A stretch of DNA of 29,366 nt from Haplomitrium mnioides (GCA_049999725.1 JBNGIS010016879.1:1-29366); one strand, 5' to 3'. Shown: positions 1-9,301, counted from the stretch's first letter. Notes: generated by a model not told the origin, from the letters alone. Made by a program: numbers and translations.

Positions 1-300
1 GAGAAGAAGATTGGAGTTTTGTTCATATGATTGTTGCCACATTCCTCACATTCTATGCATGAGCTAATGGGCTTGTTTTCCAACAATTCAGACATACTAT
101 ACTTACTCTGTTGATATTTAAATATCTAGTATAATCAACCAATCGGGAGTGTTGCAAATCTAAAACTAGCCTAACTCTAGTTAATAATAATCTAACTCTA
201 ATTAGATGAATATGACCTAACTCTAGTTAATAATAATCTAACTCTAGTTAGATAAAGAGGTGGTTTTAAACACTAAACCAAGGGAGAGTGTTGTAAGTGT
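1..300 (+). repeat. Mosaic of Ty1/copia LTR ends
   Basis: This stretch contains no gene but shows several LTR signatures. GCATGAGCTAATG at about 57-69, followed by CCAACA ending at 85, matches the last part of the intact copia LTRs at 13506-13769 and 20881-21143. At 137-150 and 276-289 a purine-rich run (CGGGAG and AAGGGAGAG) directly precedes TGTTG, as the polypurine tract precedes the 3' LTR of the copia element at 20868-20881. I infer remnants of at least two related LTR junctions. No coding part is attached, so this could be the right edge of an element that starts outside the window. Confidence 0.5.
170..253. repeat. 38-bp direct repeat, two copies
   Basis: Copies at 170-207 and 216-253 begin CCTAACTCTAGTTAATAATA and end TTAGAT. 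They differ at one position (AATTAGAT versus AGTTAGAT) and are separated by 8 bp. Each copy itself contains CTAACTCTA twice. They lie within the LTR-like segment between the two TGTTG starts at 150 and 289 and are probably an internal LTR duplication. Confidence 0.8.
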
Positions 301-682
301 TCGTATTCAGGCATCGAATTCCGTTTACTATTTGCCGTAAGTAGGATTTTATATTTTGTTGGTTCAAGCAGCAATTTGTTGGTCCCTCGTGACATTGAGA
401 CGAGATTATGAATGCATGAATGAAGAATCTCTTGCTCATTCCTCTCCATGGAAGTTTCCCTGCAATTTCACTTTACATTGTTCAACAGTCACCAACTTCC
501 ATTTGCTACACTTCCCTGCAGTTGGAACGTAACCCGTTGCTATGGTGAGATTTCTTTTGCGTTCTACTAAATAATTTGGGCGTCGTAAACTTTGTGTATC
601 TCAGGCAGCGCATTCGATTTCAACGGTTGCTTTGAGGTTAGGTGGAAGTCGAGCTCAGCATTGCTTTGGAAACTATCTTCTT
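301..682. other. Gene-free stretch between LTR remnants and dynamin pseudogene
   Basis: I see no open reading frame, RNA gene or clear repeat here. The stretch runs directly into the recognisable dynamin-like homology, so it may contain unrecognisable upstream parts of that pseudogene. It may equally be the body of the LTR that starts at 289. Confidence 0.4.
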
Positions 683-1095
683 GAATGTCAGTTAGTGAGG
701 ATGAGACATTCCTTGGACAAGATTGGGCAGAGGACTTTGACTGTGATTACCAAAGTGGACAAGACATATAAGAGTTTGTATGTGACAACGTTGTAGTTGA
801 TGATGTGAACAATGGGTTGGGTTACATCTGCGTCTGGAATAGAACTGAGAATGAGAAATCTCACGAGATTGCGCCAGAGAAAGAACTCTTCATTTGTCAT
901 CCTTGATTGTCCAAGCTGAACAACTCATCTCTAGTCGCCTTCCACAGATTCAGGCCAACATGATTAGAACGTGCTTACCAGGAATCGTAAGAAACAACAT
1001 TGTATTGTATTGTCATGTCCCAGAAAACCGATCGACTTCACCCACAAGGTCAGATTTGAATCACTACAATTGCAGAAAACAGAAAGCTTCGTGAA
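683..1095 (+). pseudogene. Dynamin-related GTPase pseudogene (plant Mx/DRP4-like), partial
   Basis: Translations in three frames align in order to the end of a dynamin GTPase domain and the start of its stalk. Frame starting 683 reads VRMRHSLDKIGQRTLTVITK then VDK, which contains the G4 guanine-specificity motif (TKxD, here TKVD). After a shift near 784 the next frame reads VDDVNNGLGYICVWNRTENE, the conserved NGLGYxxVxNR stretch, then ELFICHP and a TGA stop at 904-906. A third frame (from about 912) gives QIQANMIRTCLPGIVR, the stalk segment that follows in this family. Intact proteins of this type bind and hydrolyse GTP and assemble on membranes. Here at least two frameshifts and a stop break the frame, G1-G3 are absent, and nothing recognisable follows about 1095. 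It resembles plant DRP4C/Mx-like proteins more than classical DRP1/2. It is a relic and not expected to give a working protein. Confidence 0.75.
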
Positions 1096-1691
1096 CTCGA
1101 CCAGCACAAATCGAGGAAGAGGTGATGGGTGGGCTTTGACCATTCTTTTGTTAGCAAAATGGGTTTAGGTAGTCTAATTACATAGAGCAAACTACTTATG
1201 ACAAAGTAGATTCAAAAATACTTTTTACTGCGTTACTAAGAAGATTAACTTTGCGAAGTTTGACAACAATTAAAAATTACATGACACTTAGCTATCTCTC
1301 TTGGCAGTAAATATTCAAGTTGTTTTACCCTTTATATCCAAAGTTACCCTAAAGTGCGGCAGTTTATACTGGTAAGTAAAGAAAGCCAGTGAAATTTACT
1401 GTCTGGGGTACACGTGTCTCGTCCCAGCTGGTGCCGCGTTTGGGAAGCGTAGCGTTATTTCTTGGCCAAGAAGTGTGCTCTTCATGTACACATTCAAATT
1501 GTTACAAATACGAAAACGACGATTTCAGAAACATTCAAATTGTTACAAAAATCAAGAACGCATATTTCAGAAGCATTCCAATTACGAGGACGAAGATTTC
1601 AATCTGTTCTGAAGACATGGCGAAGAAATGACTTCTCTGCCTTCGAATAAAATTTGATAATTGGGCGTACTACAAAAATCGTGTTTTATTT
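1096..1691. other. Intergenic stretch between pseudogene and amidohydrolase-like gene
   Basis: No gene recognised. Short open frames at 1389-1631 and 1462-1650 read through a 41-bp tandem repeat and have no family resemblance, so I do not call them. This is the 3' flank of the minus-strand gene ending at 1692. Confidence 0.5.
1490..1607. repeat. 41-42 bp tandem repeat, about 2.9 units
   Basis: Units start at 1490, 1531 and 1573. The first two share ACATTCAAATTGTTACAAA and both end in ATTTCAGAA. The third begins GCATTCCAATTACGA and is more diverged. It looks like a local slippage duplication. Confidence 0.75.
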
Positions 1692-2922
1692 CTATGACGT
1701 CGTGATCGGACAGAATGATGTGCGACATACAATGGAGGTAGGGAGGTGGAAGAGCGTTCGAGCATTCAGAGAGTTGATCTGAAGCTTCTGCTTGGCGCTG
1801 AGAGCTGCGTAAGAATCCACTAGCTCGGCATTCATGGAAGCTGCCTTGGATCCCGTGAAAGGCCAGTCCGATGCGTACAAGATGTGCGAGAGAGGTGCGA
1901 AGTCCACTACGCAGGGAAGCGAGGACGAGCTGACCATTGTGGAAAGGTCGTAGTATAAGGTCTGCAATCCAGCCAGAAACTTTGACGCAATTTGTTGTCG
2001 CAAATCGGGTGTAGAGGAATGTAGCACGGCGAAGGAACCCGCCAGGCGATGCGCTTGGAAAGGAATGAATCCCCCACCATGGGCTACTAGAATTGCCACG
2101 TTGGGGAAACGAGCAGACACGTTGTTATTTACAAAGTTCAACGCAGCTCTCGCCACATCCACTTCGAAATCAAATATAAAAGTCGGAACTCCTATTAAAT
2201 CGAAATCTGCATCACACAAAAACCCATCCGAACAACGTTACATTTCTCATTTCAATTTATGAACATTAGAATTTCTCGCACTCAAATGGAAGATCTCAAC
2301 AGACGCTTCTGCAGATAGTTTCTAGAATTTTATTTCCGTCTCAGGTAAGAAAGTGGAAGAATTTACCTGGGTGCTCAACCGTGTTCGTAGGATGTATGAA
2401 AACGGTAGACTTTCGAGCGTTCAAGACTTCCATCAAAGGATCCAAAGATGAATCTCCAAAGTAAACTCCGTAGGAATTGGACTCAACCTTCACCCCAGAA
2501 GCACCAAGCACATCCAGAGAATGAATTGCCTCCACGACAGACCCATGCACATCGGGCAGGGTGAGCGTGGCAAAGAACTTGAAACGCTCCGGATACTTCC
2601 TCGTCAGTTTTGATGCATACTCGTTCAACCTCCGAGCCAGGTCGCGACCGAACTCCACGTCGTCCTTCGAAAACCGAGCACCTGGTGTGGTAGTTGAGAT
2701 GATGGATAGATCGATCCCCAGAGAGTCCATGAACTGCAGATGAAGGGACGGAGTCCATTCTGGATTGGGAACGCCAGAGCTGACATTGAAGTCCTCCTGC
2801 ACCTGGCGATAGAAATCAGGAATGAAATGTGTGTGCACGTCAATCTTCCCTCCATCGCTGCCTTCCACCCATAGCACAATGATGCACACCATCGCCGTTA
2901 CTATCCAACTTCTGATTGCCAT
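1692..2922 (-). CDS. Amidohydrolase-2 / ACMSD-like decarboxylase, two exons
   Basis: Exon 1 is 2922-2367 and exon 2 is 2206-1692, joined by a 160-bp GT-AG intron at phase 1, giving 356 codons. Residues 1-21 look like a signal peptide (hydrophobic ITAMVCIIVLW-type core), suggesting secretion or organelle entry. The mature part has every metal-site landmark of the amidohydrolase_2/ACMSD superfamily: DVHTHF with H30 and H32, IHP with H177, VAHGGG with H228, and YASDWPF with D299. These enzymes bind a divalent metal in a TIM barrel and usually decarboxylate aromatic or enoic acids. The segments FMDSLGID and TTPGARF recall fungal 6-methylsalicylate decarboxylase-type proteins, so an aromatic-acid decarboxylase is the best guess; the substrate is unknown. 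The start is supported by AACAATGG context and by a TATA-like CTATAAG about 36 nt upstream. AATAAA lies only a few bases after the stop (minus strand, 1690-1685). No frameshift or missing catalytic residue is seen. Confidence 0.87.
2207..2366 (-). other. Intron of the amidohydrolase-like gene
   Basis: The donor reads CCCAG/GTAAAT (exon end at 2367) and the acceptor reads TGATGCAG/ATTTCG (exon start at 2206). Splicing at phase 1 joins the HP end of exon 1 to the FDLIGVPTF start of exon 2 and keeps one frame to the stop at 1692. Without splicing, exon 1 runs into a stop at 2341. Confidence 0.85.
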
Positions 2923-2957
2923 TGTTTGTTTGCCACATCATCTGCATGGGCTACACT

Positions 2958-2964
2958 CTTATAG
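2958..2964 (-). promoter_or_regulatory. Possible TATA box of the amidohydrolase-like gene
   Basis: On the minus strand this reads CTATAAG, 36-42 nt upstream of the ATG at 2922. If used, transcription would start close to the start codon and the leader would be very short. It is a single motif without further support. Confidence 0.35.
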
Positions 2965-3367
2965 TAAAGCGGAATCGTGCTTCGGGGAAAGTCCAGTGTT
3001 CGGTCTCGCCATGAAAAAGTCGCGGAACCTTACCGAAATTGTGGGTCTCCATTACATCGTACAGTTACTTTTACGGTAAGTCCAACGGACTGCGACAACT
3101 GGTGGAACTGGTGAAAAGCAAAGGCTAGCTCTAGAATGATCCACGAATTATTTGCTGGATTTGTGTGGTTTTAATTGAAGTCGACAAACAAGAAGATCTG
3201 GACTTGATTAGAAGGGGCTGTGCGAATTGGTGAGATAAAAAAATGAATCTCAGAGAGGAAATGTGTCAAGGATGAGTTTCAAACAGATCTATAATCAGAC
3301 TCCCGAATCAACTTCGGTGATCACCATTCAATCCTTGTGAGCCTCTACTCTAAGCTCTCCACACTGT

Positions 3368-3397
3368 TTTTGCTTTTGCTTTTGCTTTTGCTTTTGC
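3368..3397. repeat. (TTTTGC)5 microsatellite
   Basis: Five perfect TTTTGC hexamers in a row, followed by TTGCAG. Confidence 0.95.
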
Positions 3398-4030
3398 TTG
3401 CAGTGGCTTGTAATTTCAACAGCATTTGCAATTGGGAGTGTCAATCTAAGCCCCCGTCTTAAGTAGTTGTGTTTTGCCAGATGATATTGGGGATCTTAAG
3501 TTTAATTTTGCTCGACTTGATTGTGTGATTACAGTGAAGTGTGGAGGTAAACGCCAAATACTTCAAAAGTTTGAAATCAGATTCTGTGGTTCGTACATGC
3601 AACGAACGCAACGGCCAGCTGACAAGTCTCCATGTGAAGACTTTGGCACGGGCCAAGTCCCAATAAACATTTTATTCTGTCGGTGGGTTTAGATACAGGA
3701 CATACTTGAATGGACAAGATACAGTACCTGAACAACGTGTTTTGGCAAGTCAAATTGTTGTCTGACTCCACATTCCTTTCCCTTCCCCCTCTGCATTTGT
3801 TTCTGAGCTTTGCACAAACTTTCGTACATTGTGTGGGATATTGGGATGATGACCCCAATCCAAAATATGCATATTTGATACTCCTTGGAGTCGGCTTCAA
3901 GTTTCTCTTCAACTGTGTAACTTCATTTTATCTTAGAACGATTCACACAACTACTGATTTACTATTTTGTCGTAACTATGCCAAAATAGAAAGTGGCTTT
4001 TACTCCACTTTGGCAAGAATTTATCATATG

Positions 4031-4107
4031 GTAAATTTGATATTTTTTTATATCTTTAGACTGTTTTGGTAAATTTGATATTTTTTTTATATCTTTAGAC
4101 TGTTTTG
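4031..4107. repeat. 38/39-bp tandem duplication
   Basis: Unit 1 (4031-4068) and unit 2 (4069-4107) both begin GTAAATTTGATATTTTTT and end AGACTGTTTTG. They differ only by one extra T in the T-run, so the duplication is recent. Confidence 0.95.
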
Positions 4108-4349
4108 TGAACAGGTCTTGAAAGTACTAATTGCAAAATTTCCTAATTTTGTGTGAGTGGGACTTTGATGGCATTTGTCGAATTGATGAAGGGCCATGAA
4201 GTGAAAGTTTGGGAGGTAAGGTAAGGCAAGGACAGGTCTCCCTGTCAGTGATGTCTTTATTCTTATCCAAACAATTAGGCTAGAGTAAGAAAATATCACC
4301 CTACACTTAAACTAGGGCATAAGAAACAGGAGGATAAAAAAAACGGGCT

Positions 4350-4371
4350 GATTGATCTTTATAGATCAATC
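4350..4371. repeat. Perfect 9-bp hairpin with four-base loop
   Basis: GATTGATCT at 4350-4358 and AGATCAATC at 4363-4371 are exact reverse complements around the loop TTAT. It is not followed by a terminator-like feature and no role can be assigned. Confidence 0.85.
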
Positions 4372-5790
4372 TGCATCTCGGCAGAAACAAGAGAAGCTTA
4401 ACATGAAGGGCTCTAGAGCAACGGATGATAGGGACCAACCCAAGAACATCGATGCAACACCTAGAGAAGGGGTGCATAGGAGCAGTGGGTGCAGACGAGA
4501 GAGGGACGCTAAACCATCTGGACTGACTAGGCAGACCAAGCTCACAGTGGAAGCACACATGGTGAGAGCATGGATCCGATTGGGCAAGAACATGTGCAGA
4601 GCTGGGGATCAAGGGAGATAATCTGCCCTAGAGCACAAAACCTGCAAACAATTGTGGAAAGATAAACACCAGGTGCCTATTCCTTCCTGTGACCATGTTA
4701 TGTAAATCTCCTAATCCTTTAGATGTAGCTCAGGCACTTGTCCATGCAGGTCCTCTATACCTTCAGTTGATCGTTACCTGGTTCCCTGTTCCCTGTTTGT
4801 ATGTGTCATTAGAAGTGCTCACTTCCATATGCTTTCGAGGTGGGGTCTCATTTTTTTTTTGATCCTGTAGCGAAATTGTAGTGTACAGGACGATTTTGCA
4901 CTAAGTGAGAATGAACAGGATGGCCTTGTAGAGGAGCTAAAACCCCATGGCCTTGTGACCCTACCTTGTGACTTAGCAGGAATCGAAGGAGGTTCATTCT
5001 CTGTGAGGACAAGTCATGAAAGAACAAAGGTAGGAAGGCCAAACAACGAAGTGATATTTGGTGCGATTAGTGAGGCTTGCAGTGATTGGACACCAAGGAT
5101 ACAGAGATCAAAGAGGGGCTTGAAAGATGACTGTGAGCATCCTTGAGAATCAAAGAGGAATACACTGGGGAAGTCACAGCCTAAAGGCTTAAGCCAAGAA
5201 TGAGCAAAATAGATCTTGCAGAGGAGCTGTGAAAGAGATCTTGCAGAGGAGGTAAAAGCCTCCATTTTCGCACAAATCTTCAGGAGAGCATCTAAGCAGT
5301 CACTATTTCTTTCACGAGAGAGGCATCAAGTGGTAAGCTAGCGAGGGCCAGCATAGTCATGAACAAGGAAGAGAGGGAAAGTAAAGGTTGGGGGGGGCGG
5401 CTGGGGGTAGCTCACCTAAGAAGGGAAGGCCAAGTGGGCCACCACGCCAAAACAAGCGGGGTCAGCAGCGGAAGAATAGCCCAACCTGCTACAAGAAAAA
5501 GAAACAAGAAGGGTTAGAAGAGATACCAGTGGGCACGAACAAGATACATGGAGAGAGCTAGCCCAGAAGAGGCACACGAGATGATCTTGCAAGTGAGACA
5601 GTGTAAGAGACAAGATGAAAACCACTCAATAGCAGGAAAGCACTCTGCACAGAAGACCAACATGGCATCAATTACTAAGAGAACCAAAAACATAAGAGAG
5701 AAAGGCCATTGGTGAAGGAGATCCAGACAGAGCAGGGACAGTGATAAGAGAAGCAAGAAAGAGGTCAGGCAAAGTCTTCATGATGCCCTT
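4372..5790. other. Purine-rich gene-free stretch before copia gag remnant
   Basis: The plus strand is rich in A and G (for example AGAGAGG, GAAGAAG and GGAAAG clusters between 4980 and 5780), which explains the several minus-strand open frames rich in Leu, Ser and Cys. A G-run with short interruptions (eight Gs from 5390, then CGGCTGGGGG) is at 5390-5407. The stretch occupies the place where the 5' LTR and leader of the copia element should lie, but I cannot find an LTR in it. Confidence 0.4.
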
Positions 5791-5805
5791 GCTCTCATCC
5801 CCTGT

Positions 5806-6236
5806 CCACCTTGTTTGAGAAACTGCAGCAACACACACGAAGGCAAGGTGACTATGAAGAGAATTTTCCTGAACCTACTCTTCTTGGTGCAGATGAAGGA
5901 AAATTCAACTATCACTGAACATGTTTCAGGCAGTTTGGATCACGAATTGAGAAGGACATGGGATGTGTCCTGCTCAACAGCCTTCTTGAAGATTATGACA
6001 CTTTGGTCATGATGACGGAGGCAAAGGGGTCTGACATAGACCTGTAATTTGTGATGAGTTGCTTGCTCAGTGAGGAGCAGAGGCGACACAACAAAGAAAA
6101 GATAGATGATAATGCTTTAATTGCCAAAGGAAACAAGAAAGGAAAGATACCTGCAGAGACATGTACCTGCCATTATTGCAAGAAGTTTGAACACTTGTCC
6201 AAATCCTGCAAGAAGGAACTGGCTGACGAGTTTTGA
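5806..6236 (+). pseudogene. Copia-1 gag remnant with CCHC zinc knuckle
   Basis: Successive frames match a copia Gag: THEGKVTMKRIFLNLLFLVQ and MKENSTITEHVSG, then after a shift LLNSLLEDYDTLVM and a LLSEEQRR segment typical of the end of the UBN2/gag domain. The open frame at 6051-6236 ends with an intact CCHC zinc knuckle, CHYCKKFEHLSKSC (C-x2-C-x4-H-x4-C), which in intact elements packages the RNA. The N-terminal half of Gag is not recognisable. Confidence 0.75.
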
Positions 6237-7026
6237 GGAGATGAGAGAAATCTCAGGAGTCCTCCAGTGTAGCAGTTGTTGAACAGGGATCATCTGAAGA
6301 TGAGGACTAATAAACCTGACTTGAAGAAATGGATGACCAGGATGCATGATACCTTGTGCATCCAGCCACAAGTCATCAAGAAAGGTTTGATTAATGGATG
6401 TCATCAGAACTGATCCCAGAGTTGACAGAGTTGGACTAACAGCTCTGGAGTACATGCAATGGCAACAGATGGTGCATCTCAGTATTAAAGGATCAGGAGC
6501 GCCACCCACATCCTGGAGGGAGTTCTTTGTGAACCTGAGATCACGAGAACCTGTGTTAAGAGAGTGCACTTACCAAGACTTGCTTGGTGGTCAACCATGA
6601 CCCATATAGCTGTATAGCCCTGCATAACGCTGGCAAGGTAATCAGTGTTGGTATCATGGAAAAGAGACTCTGTAGATTGGATTGCATCCCAGCAGTTGAG
6701 GAAAGCCTGAGTGTGGCTAACTAGAGAGAAGGGAATAAATCTCTCGAACCACAGACTTGGAGGGGAGAGCAAGGAATCAGCTTGCTTGCCAGGATGGGTA
6801 GCAACATGGTTTGGAGCAATCAACCTCACTTGAGTTCTGTGAAGGATGTGTGAAGGGAAAGTCACATAAAAGCTGCAGACAAGAAGGGAACCATTGGATA
6901 TATCTTTATAAGTATTGAGAGGACTCCATACTTATAAACTAAGGTAGCCAATCATAAAGTTAATCAAGATGATCTGTACTGAAGATTGAAAGACTAACAA
7001 CCATTGGATGAAGGATGTCCAGTTTG
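6237..7026. other. Unassigned part of copia-1 between gag and integrase
   Basis: Protease and the zinc-binding pre-integrase domain should lie here. I could not recognise DSGA-type protease or HHCC motifs. A plus frame at 6394-6600 and a minus frame at 6485-6865 (126 codons) show no family resemblance. The content may be an older insertion or simply too diverged. Confidence 0.4.
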
Positions 7027-7440
7027 TTGGAACTAGTCCACAGCAACATATGTGGACCTACAAACGCACCTTCGATGTCTGGCTACAGGTGTTTTGTATC
7101 ATTCACAGATCAATGATGTCCTTTGTCTAGTTCATGCACAGCAAGGGTGAAATGTTTCAGACATGTCTGTCTGGGATGGAGAATGGAGTTAACAATAGAG
7201 TCATGGTTTTTTAGGAGTGATGGCAACAGTTCCAGTATTTTCTTGTGAATCGAGGCATAAGAGCATATATTAGTTATGAAGTCGTGGAGAGCAAAACTAA
7301 CCACAACAACAATTAAATGGAAGCTGCAATAGTCTAGGAAAAACCTACACATATCACAACTGTGCACGCATAGAGTGCAGCCTTGACAATGTGAGCATAT
7401 ATGAGAGCTCAGGATTCTCCACACCAGAATGGTGTAGCAG
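7027..7440 (+). pseudogene. Copia-1 integrase catalytic-core remnant, interrupted by insertion A
   Basis: LELVHSNICGPTNAPSMSGY at 7027-7086 followed by RCFVSFTD matches the start of the copia integrase core (HSDxCGPMxxxSxxGxRYFVTFxD); the first catalytic Asp is replaced by Asn in HSN. After a decayed stretch and insertion A (7271-7392), the frame resumes at 7403 with RAQDSPHQNGVAV, the PxxPQQNGVAE segment. The catalytic Glu that normally follows GVA is Val here. Both catalytic losses mean an inactive integrase. Confidence 0.8.
7271..7392 (-). mobile_element. Retroposon-like insertion A (122 bp), shortest copy
   Basis: A 122-bp body starts TAGTTATGAAG and ends GACAATGT on plus. It is flanked by the perfect 10-bp duplication GAGCATATAT at 7261-7270 and 7393-7402. 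It matches the first part of the units at 8373, 8904, 9831 and 10361. Taking out body plus one flank joins the integrase codons NRGIRAY to MRAQDSPHQNG in one frame. I place it on minus because the shared (fixed) end would then be the 3' end. Confidence 0.85.
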
Positions 7441-7441
7441 T

Positions 7442-7752
7442 ATGGCTAAACAAGACAATTGTTGAGAAGGCTGGAAGTATGTTACATATGCTGGCCTGGA
7501 GGACAAGGTCTGTCGTAGCATGGCTGAACAGGACACTTGTTGAGAAAGCTGGAAGCATGCTACATATGCTGGCCTGGAGGACAAGTTCTGTGGAACCATG
7601 GCTGAACAGGACAGTTGTTGAGAAGGCTGAAGGCATATTACATGTGCTGGCCTGGAGAACAAATTCTGTGGGAGCTCGCTGAACAGGACATTTGTTGAGA
7701 ATGCTGGAAGCATGTTACATATGCTTGCCTGGAGGAAAAGTTCTGGGCAGTG
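7442..7752 (+). repeat. 78-bp in-frame tandem duplication within integrase, four units
   Basis: Units start at 7442, 7520, 7598 and 7675 (periods 78, 78 and 77 bp). Each encodes a version of the integrase motif (W)LNRTxVEKAGSMLHMLAWR. The first three units are in one open frame running 7401-7682; the fourth is one base short and shifts the frame. Normal copia integrases have this motif once. The units differ from each other by several substitutions, so the amplification is not brand new. Confidence 0.9.
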
Positions 7753-7809
7753 TCAGTAGCTACGGCGGAGGAATATCAGCAACACAAATGTAATTGAAGG
7801 GTTCACACC

Positions 7810-8025
7810 TTGGCAGGCCTAAGGGTTCAATCCTCAGTGAAGCATTTCAGAGTTTGGGCTGCAACACATGTCTTGGTTCCTGCGACGATTCGCACGAAGT
7901 TGGAACGTAGGACAGCAAAGTGTATTTTTTCCTTGGATGCAGTGAACGGAGCGAAGGCCTATAACTGTGCAACCCAGTTACAAGCAAAACAATCTGGTAC
8001 AGGTATGCCCTCCCTGATGTTCTGA
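7810..8025 (+). pseudogene. Copia-1 integrase C-terminal remnant
   Basis: SSVKHFRVWAATHVLVPATI, then RTKLERRTAKCIF, then AKAYNCA match the copia stretch usually written SVxHLRVFGCxAYVHVPxxxRTKLDxKxxKCIFxGY...KAYRLY. The open frame is short and ends at 8025. The following hinge to reverse transcriptase is decayed (EESEESEEKALQSVRKSQ at about 8100-8153). Confidence 0.8.
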
Positions 8026-8267
8026 GAATTACTCTAGGTGATGGAGAGCTGGTCAGACTTCTGGGCATCAATTTGCAGAAGGTAGAACAGCTATCCTAGA
8101 GGAATCTGAAGAGAGTGAGGAAAAGGCATTGCAATCTGTGAGGAAGTCACAGAGACTTTGAAGACCGATTGTCAGGCTTGGAAGACAGGAAGGTAAGGCA
8201 AAAGTTGTTCTTGAGCAAGAACAAACAAGCCCAAGTCAGGTCATGAAAAGGGATTGTGCTAAACAGT

Positions 8268-8372
8268 GAGAGCAGGCTACAAAAGATAGGTACCAATCCT
8301 TGATACAGATTGGGACTTGGATTCTGAACGATTTACCAGTAGGCAGGAAAACCATTGGGTGAATGTGGGTAT
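8268..8372 (+). pseudogene. Copia-1 reverse transcriptase N-terminus, cut by insertion B
   Basis: EQATKDRYQSLIQIGTW and LPVGRKTIG match the RVT_2 start (WxxAMxxEYxSLxxNxTWxLVxLPxGRKxIGCKWV). The TGA after GRKTIG stands where Cys codon TGY is expected, and the next codons read MWV across the insertion site. Insertion B begins at 8373. Confidence 0.8.
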
Positions 8373-9288
8373 TAGTTATGAAGTTGTGGAGAGCAAACTA
8401 ACCACAACAACAATTAAATGGAAGCTGCAATAGTCTAGGAAAAACCTACACATATCACACAACTGTGCACGCATAGAGTGCAGCCTGGACAATGTGGTGT
8501 CAGACACAAAGTTTCAGACTATTCAGCCTCATTATGTGTAGCAGTGACAAGCTGCCACAACTTCCTGCTGGTTTCGTCAGTTCCCGACGGCAGGTCCTGA
8601 TCAATCTTCATACTGAGTTTCTGCCACTTTCCGGAAGTAACGGGAAAACTCAGTCATGATGATGCCTAGCACTCCACCAAGAATCCAACTAATCAAAATC
8701 TGTCAACTCTCAAGCATCAGCTTGCGACATCATTCATTTCACTTTAGTTTGATCTTGTGAAGCAAACATCCAAGAGCATAACTCCCAGAGAGGTCTGCTG
8801 AAAAGTTAGTGATTGGGGCCTTCTGCACCCTGAACGTAGCACATGAAGCGCATCACTGGTGACTACTTGGATGCAGAACATCCGCTAAAGTCACTGAATA
8901 TATTAGTTATGAAGTTGTGGAGAGCAAAACTAACCACAGCATCAATTAAATGGAAGCTGCAATAGTCTAGGAAAAACCTACACATATCACAACTGTGCAC
9001 GCATAGAGTGCAGCCTGGACAATGTGGTGTCAGACACAACGTTTCAGACTATTCAGCCTCATCATGTGTAGCAGTGACAAGCTGCCACAACTTCCTGCTG
9101 GTTTCGTCAGTTCCCGACAGCAGGTCCTGATCAATTGTCGTACTGAGTTTCTGCCACTTTCCGGAAGTAACGGGAAAACTCAATCATGATGATGCCTAGC
9201 ACTCCACCAAGAATCCAACTAATCAAAATCNNNNNNNNNNTAATCAAAATCTGTCAACTCTCAAGCATCAGCTTGCGACATCATTCAA
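8373..9288 (-). mobile_element. Retroposon-like insertion B, dimer containing the assembly gap
   Basis: Two head-to-tail units: 8373-8903 (531 bp, complete) and 8904-9288 (truncated, with the N block inside). The plus-strand left end is TAGTTATGAAG as in A and C; the right end is CATCATTCAA. The flanking duplication TGAATGTGGGTAT(T) is at 8360-8372 and 9289-9301. It splits the copia-1 motif GRKxIG(C)xWV. No long open frame or known retrotransposon protein is encoded on either strand. Confidence 0.85.
9231..9240. other. Assembly gap of 10 N, probably an unmerged overlap
   Basis: The 11 bases before the gap (TAATCAAAATC, 9220-9230) are repeated directly after it (9241-9251). In the other complete units this 11-mer occurs once (for example 10146-10156) and runs on without a break into TGTCAAC. 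The gap probably hides no sequence and the true sequence is shorter by about 21 positions. Confidence 0.85.
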
Positions 9289-9301
9289 TGAATGTGGGTA
9301 T

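Larger units (their letters stand above)
2970..4300. other. Gene-poor stretch upstream of the amidohydrolase-like gene
   Basis: The longest open frame, 3710-4072 on plus (120 codons), encodes hydrophobic segments without any family resemblance. It ends inside a recent tandem duplication, so I do not treat it as a gene. Opposite-strand frames at 3577-3912 are equally unconvincing. Apart from the microsatellite at 3368 and the duplication at 4031, I see nothing definite. Confidence 0.5.

Noticed and set aside
3710-4072. 120-codon hydrophobic open frame as a membrane protein gene
   Set aside because: No family resemblance, and its 3' end lies in a fresh tandem duplication of AT-rich DNA.
7354-7713. 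Minus-strand open frames through the 78-bp array as a repeat-protein gene
   Set aside because: The plus-strand reading gives a clear integrase motif in each unit; the minus frames are its shadow.
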